Shown here: positions 13,842-14,950 of the stretch, one piece after another | Layout: each line of letters begins with the position of its first letter | Numbering within the stretch: position 1 is the first letter of the stretch | From: DATGIQ01 sp035295665 | GTDB lineage: Bacteria > Planctomycetota > Planctomycetia > Gemmatales > Gemmataceae | Reading direction: 5' to 3' | Length of the DNA: 14,950 nucleotides | Assembly (NCBI GenBank): GCA_035295665.1 | Contig: DATGIQ010000365.1 | Location: forward strand, 1-14,950 | The notes under the pieces: model-generated | Databases searched by the model: none | What the model was told of the DNA's origin: nothing | The model's input: only the letters and a program-made list of their open reading frames with translations | Position numbers and translations under genes: made by a program

Positions 13842-14085
13842 GGGTTCAACACTCTAGCGACCATCGACTCCCTGCGCTTGTCGATGCGCCGGCAGAGCGG
13901 CCGGTGGAGTCCCGGGACTCTCTGGAGTCTGGTTCTCACCCGCTGAATGATCTTGAATCGCCCGCGCACTCGTGTGCTGGCTCAGAGAGGCTTGGACTGC
14001 CCCTGTCGTCAACCAAGTCTTGCACGAGATCGCCACTAATCTGCTGTTTTACGCGAGACGGCTTGTTCATCCCTTTGGCGGTGCC

Positions 14086-14103
14086 CTTATCAAAGGAGAT
14101 AAG
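14086..14103 (+). promoter_or_regulatory. Leader hairpin with Shine-Dalgarno sequence in its loop, copy 2
   Basis: The 18 nt are identical to 12453-12470. Here an ATG follows 4 nt after the stem (14108) and opens a five-codon frame, MRAIL, before a TGA. A minute leader peptide is possible, but copy 1 has no matching start, so this is unproven. Confidence 0.5.
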
Positions 14104-14423
14104 CTTCATGCGCGCCATCTTGTGATTTGTTCTCCCAGCGAAGGCACAGGAAACTCGCGGTCGACATTGCCTGGCCCTTTGTGGCTCGCGTTGATCCCCT
14201 GATTGACTCGCTTACCAGAAATCTCTCGGACTTACTTCACCATCTTCGGCGGCCATCGGCTACGCCGAGGATTCGGTCTCGCTCTGTGCGCATAAGTCCG
14301 CTTTGAGATGAGGTTTACGGAGAGATGAAGTGCGAAGAGCGGCGCAAAGTCAGCGCTGCCCTTTCTAAGGAGTTCGCGCCTACCAACTTCCCATGAACGC
14401 CATCCACAGAACGGAGGTACGCA

Positions 14424-14950
14424 ATGCGATTTTCGCTGCTTGCACGGCCCCAAGACACTCAGGATAAGAATCAAGCGCGGCGACCTCAGACGAAGCCGGC
14501 CTTGGAGTGCCTGGAAGACCGTTGCTCGCCCAGCTCGATCATCGACCTGGGAACCCTTGGTGGTTACAACAGTAATGCCTGGGCCATCAACAACTCGGGA
14601 ACCGTGATCGGTGATTCGTTTGGATTCATGTTCTTCAACGACCATGCCTACACTTACAACACCGCGGGCACCAACAGCGGTGCGATGACCGACATGGGTA
14701 CGCTCGCCGGCATGACCGGCGGATTCAGCGAGGCCCTGGCCATCAATGACGCGGGCCAGATCGTCGGTGCTTCGAGCACGGCGAATGGCAATATGCACGC
14801 CTTTCTCTTCAGCAACGGGACAATGACCGATCTCGGCACCCTCGGCGGTTCGTCCAGTACGGCCGACGCTGTGAACAATCTTGGCGGCATTGCCGGTTAT
14901 GCAACGACGGCCAACGGCCAGGAGCACGCTTTTGCTTACAGCGGTGGCGT
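14424..14950 (+). CDS. HAF-repeat probable extracellular protein, paralogue of 12624-13679 (partial)
   Basis: The frame is open for 175 codons to the window edge, so the C-terminus is missing. It begins MRFSLLARPQ, carries LECLEDRCSPSSIIDLGTLGG (close to the upstream paralogue's LECLEDRCVP) and then HAF repeats: AINNSGTVIGDS, MTDMGTLAGMTGG, AINDAGQIVGAS, MHAFLFSNGTM and TDLGTLGGSSS. Order and spacing follow the upstream protein closely, including the odd second unit with LAGM. The start at 14424 has GGAGG 6 nt upstream. An extra TNSG in the first repeat (TYNTAGTNSGAMTD) is the main length difference seen. Function is unknown. The two genes are a tandem duplication with separate promoters. Confidence 0.88.
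   Translation, partial: MRFSLLARPQDTQDKNQARRPQTKPALECLEDRCSPSSIIDLGTLGGYNSNAWAINNSGTVIGDSFGFMFFNDHAYTYNTAGTNSGAMTDMGTLAGMTGGFSEALAINDAGQIVGASSTANGNMHAFLFSNGTMTDLGTLGGSSSTADAVNNLGGIAGYATTANGQEHAFAYSGG

Larger units (their letters stand above)
13803..14103 (+). repeat. Promoter-leader repeat, copy 2
   Basis: The second copy of the block at 12161-12470, with the same order of conserved islands. This supports duplication of a whole unit (promoter, leader and HAF gene) rather than of the coding part alone. Confidence 0.75.
13680..14423. other. Intergenic region: terminator, promoter and long leader of the second HAF gene
   Basis: It holds the terminator of the first HAF gene, then a promoter-leader repeat (13803-14103), then about 320 nt of further leader not shared with copy 1. 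That last part includes a 6-bp stem TCGGCG/CGCCGA near 14247-14269. I recognise no protein-coding gene here. Confidence 0.55.

Overview
The window looks like a chromosomal segment from a GC-rich member of the Planctomycetes, most likely near Gemmataceae or Isosphaeraceae. I infer this from gene content, not from a marker gene. The clues are a Tat-exported DUF1501 protein, a receptor-like Ser/Thr kinase with a typical planctomycete N-terminal lead-in, two proteins with an LExLEDR-type N-terminal motif followed by HAF repeats, a SEC-C/TPR protein, and an Lgt-like protein with a PDZ-like insertion. No tRNA, rRNA, CRISPR array, IS element or transposase gene was recognised.

Layout. The left edge holds the N-terminal part of a minus-strand protein kinase (876 to 1, running off the window). 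Diverging from it is a plus-strand SEC-C/TPR protein (1181-3319). After about 0.6 kb without a recognisable gene comes a plus-strand DUF1501 protein (3936-5285). It converges on a minus-strand block of four genes, read right to left: cysteine desulfurase (11936-10731), an Lgt-like diacylglyceryl transferase with a PDZ-like insertion (10657-9524), a secreted DUF255 thioredoxin-like protein fused to a DsbD N-terminal-like domain (9123-6676), and a membrane-anchored SGNH hydrolase (6641-5406). The first two genes lie 73 nt apart and the last two 34 nt apart, so each pair could be co-transcribed. The pairs are separated by 400 nt containing two strong inverted repeats. The right edge holds two tandem paralogous HAF-repeat proteins on the plus strand (12624-13679, and 14424 running off the window). 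Each lies behind an almost consensus sigma-70-type promoter and a long, partly conserved leader.

How the genes may work together. Cysteine desulfurase supplies sulfur for Fe-S clusters and thiolated cofactors. The Lgt-like protein would lipidate the cysteine of lipoproteins. The DUF255-DsbD fusion has the CxxC layout expected of a periplasmic thiol-redox protein. A shared sulfur/cysteine/envelope theme is possible, but it is inference from adjacency. The kinase, SEC-C/TPR, DUF1501 and HAF genes look like independent units.

The points most worth a second look are: the kinase lacks the catalytic HRD aspartate; the Lgt-like protein carries a PDZ-like insertion and changed active-site residues; thioredoxin-like and DsbD-N-like modules are fused; a 104-bp element has perfect 29-bp inverted ends; and promoter plus leader are duplicated upstream of both HAF genes, with an identical 18-nt hairpin that holds a Shine-Dalgarno sequence in its loop.
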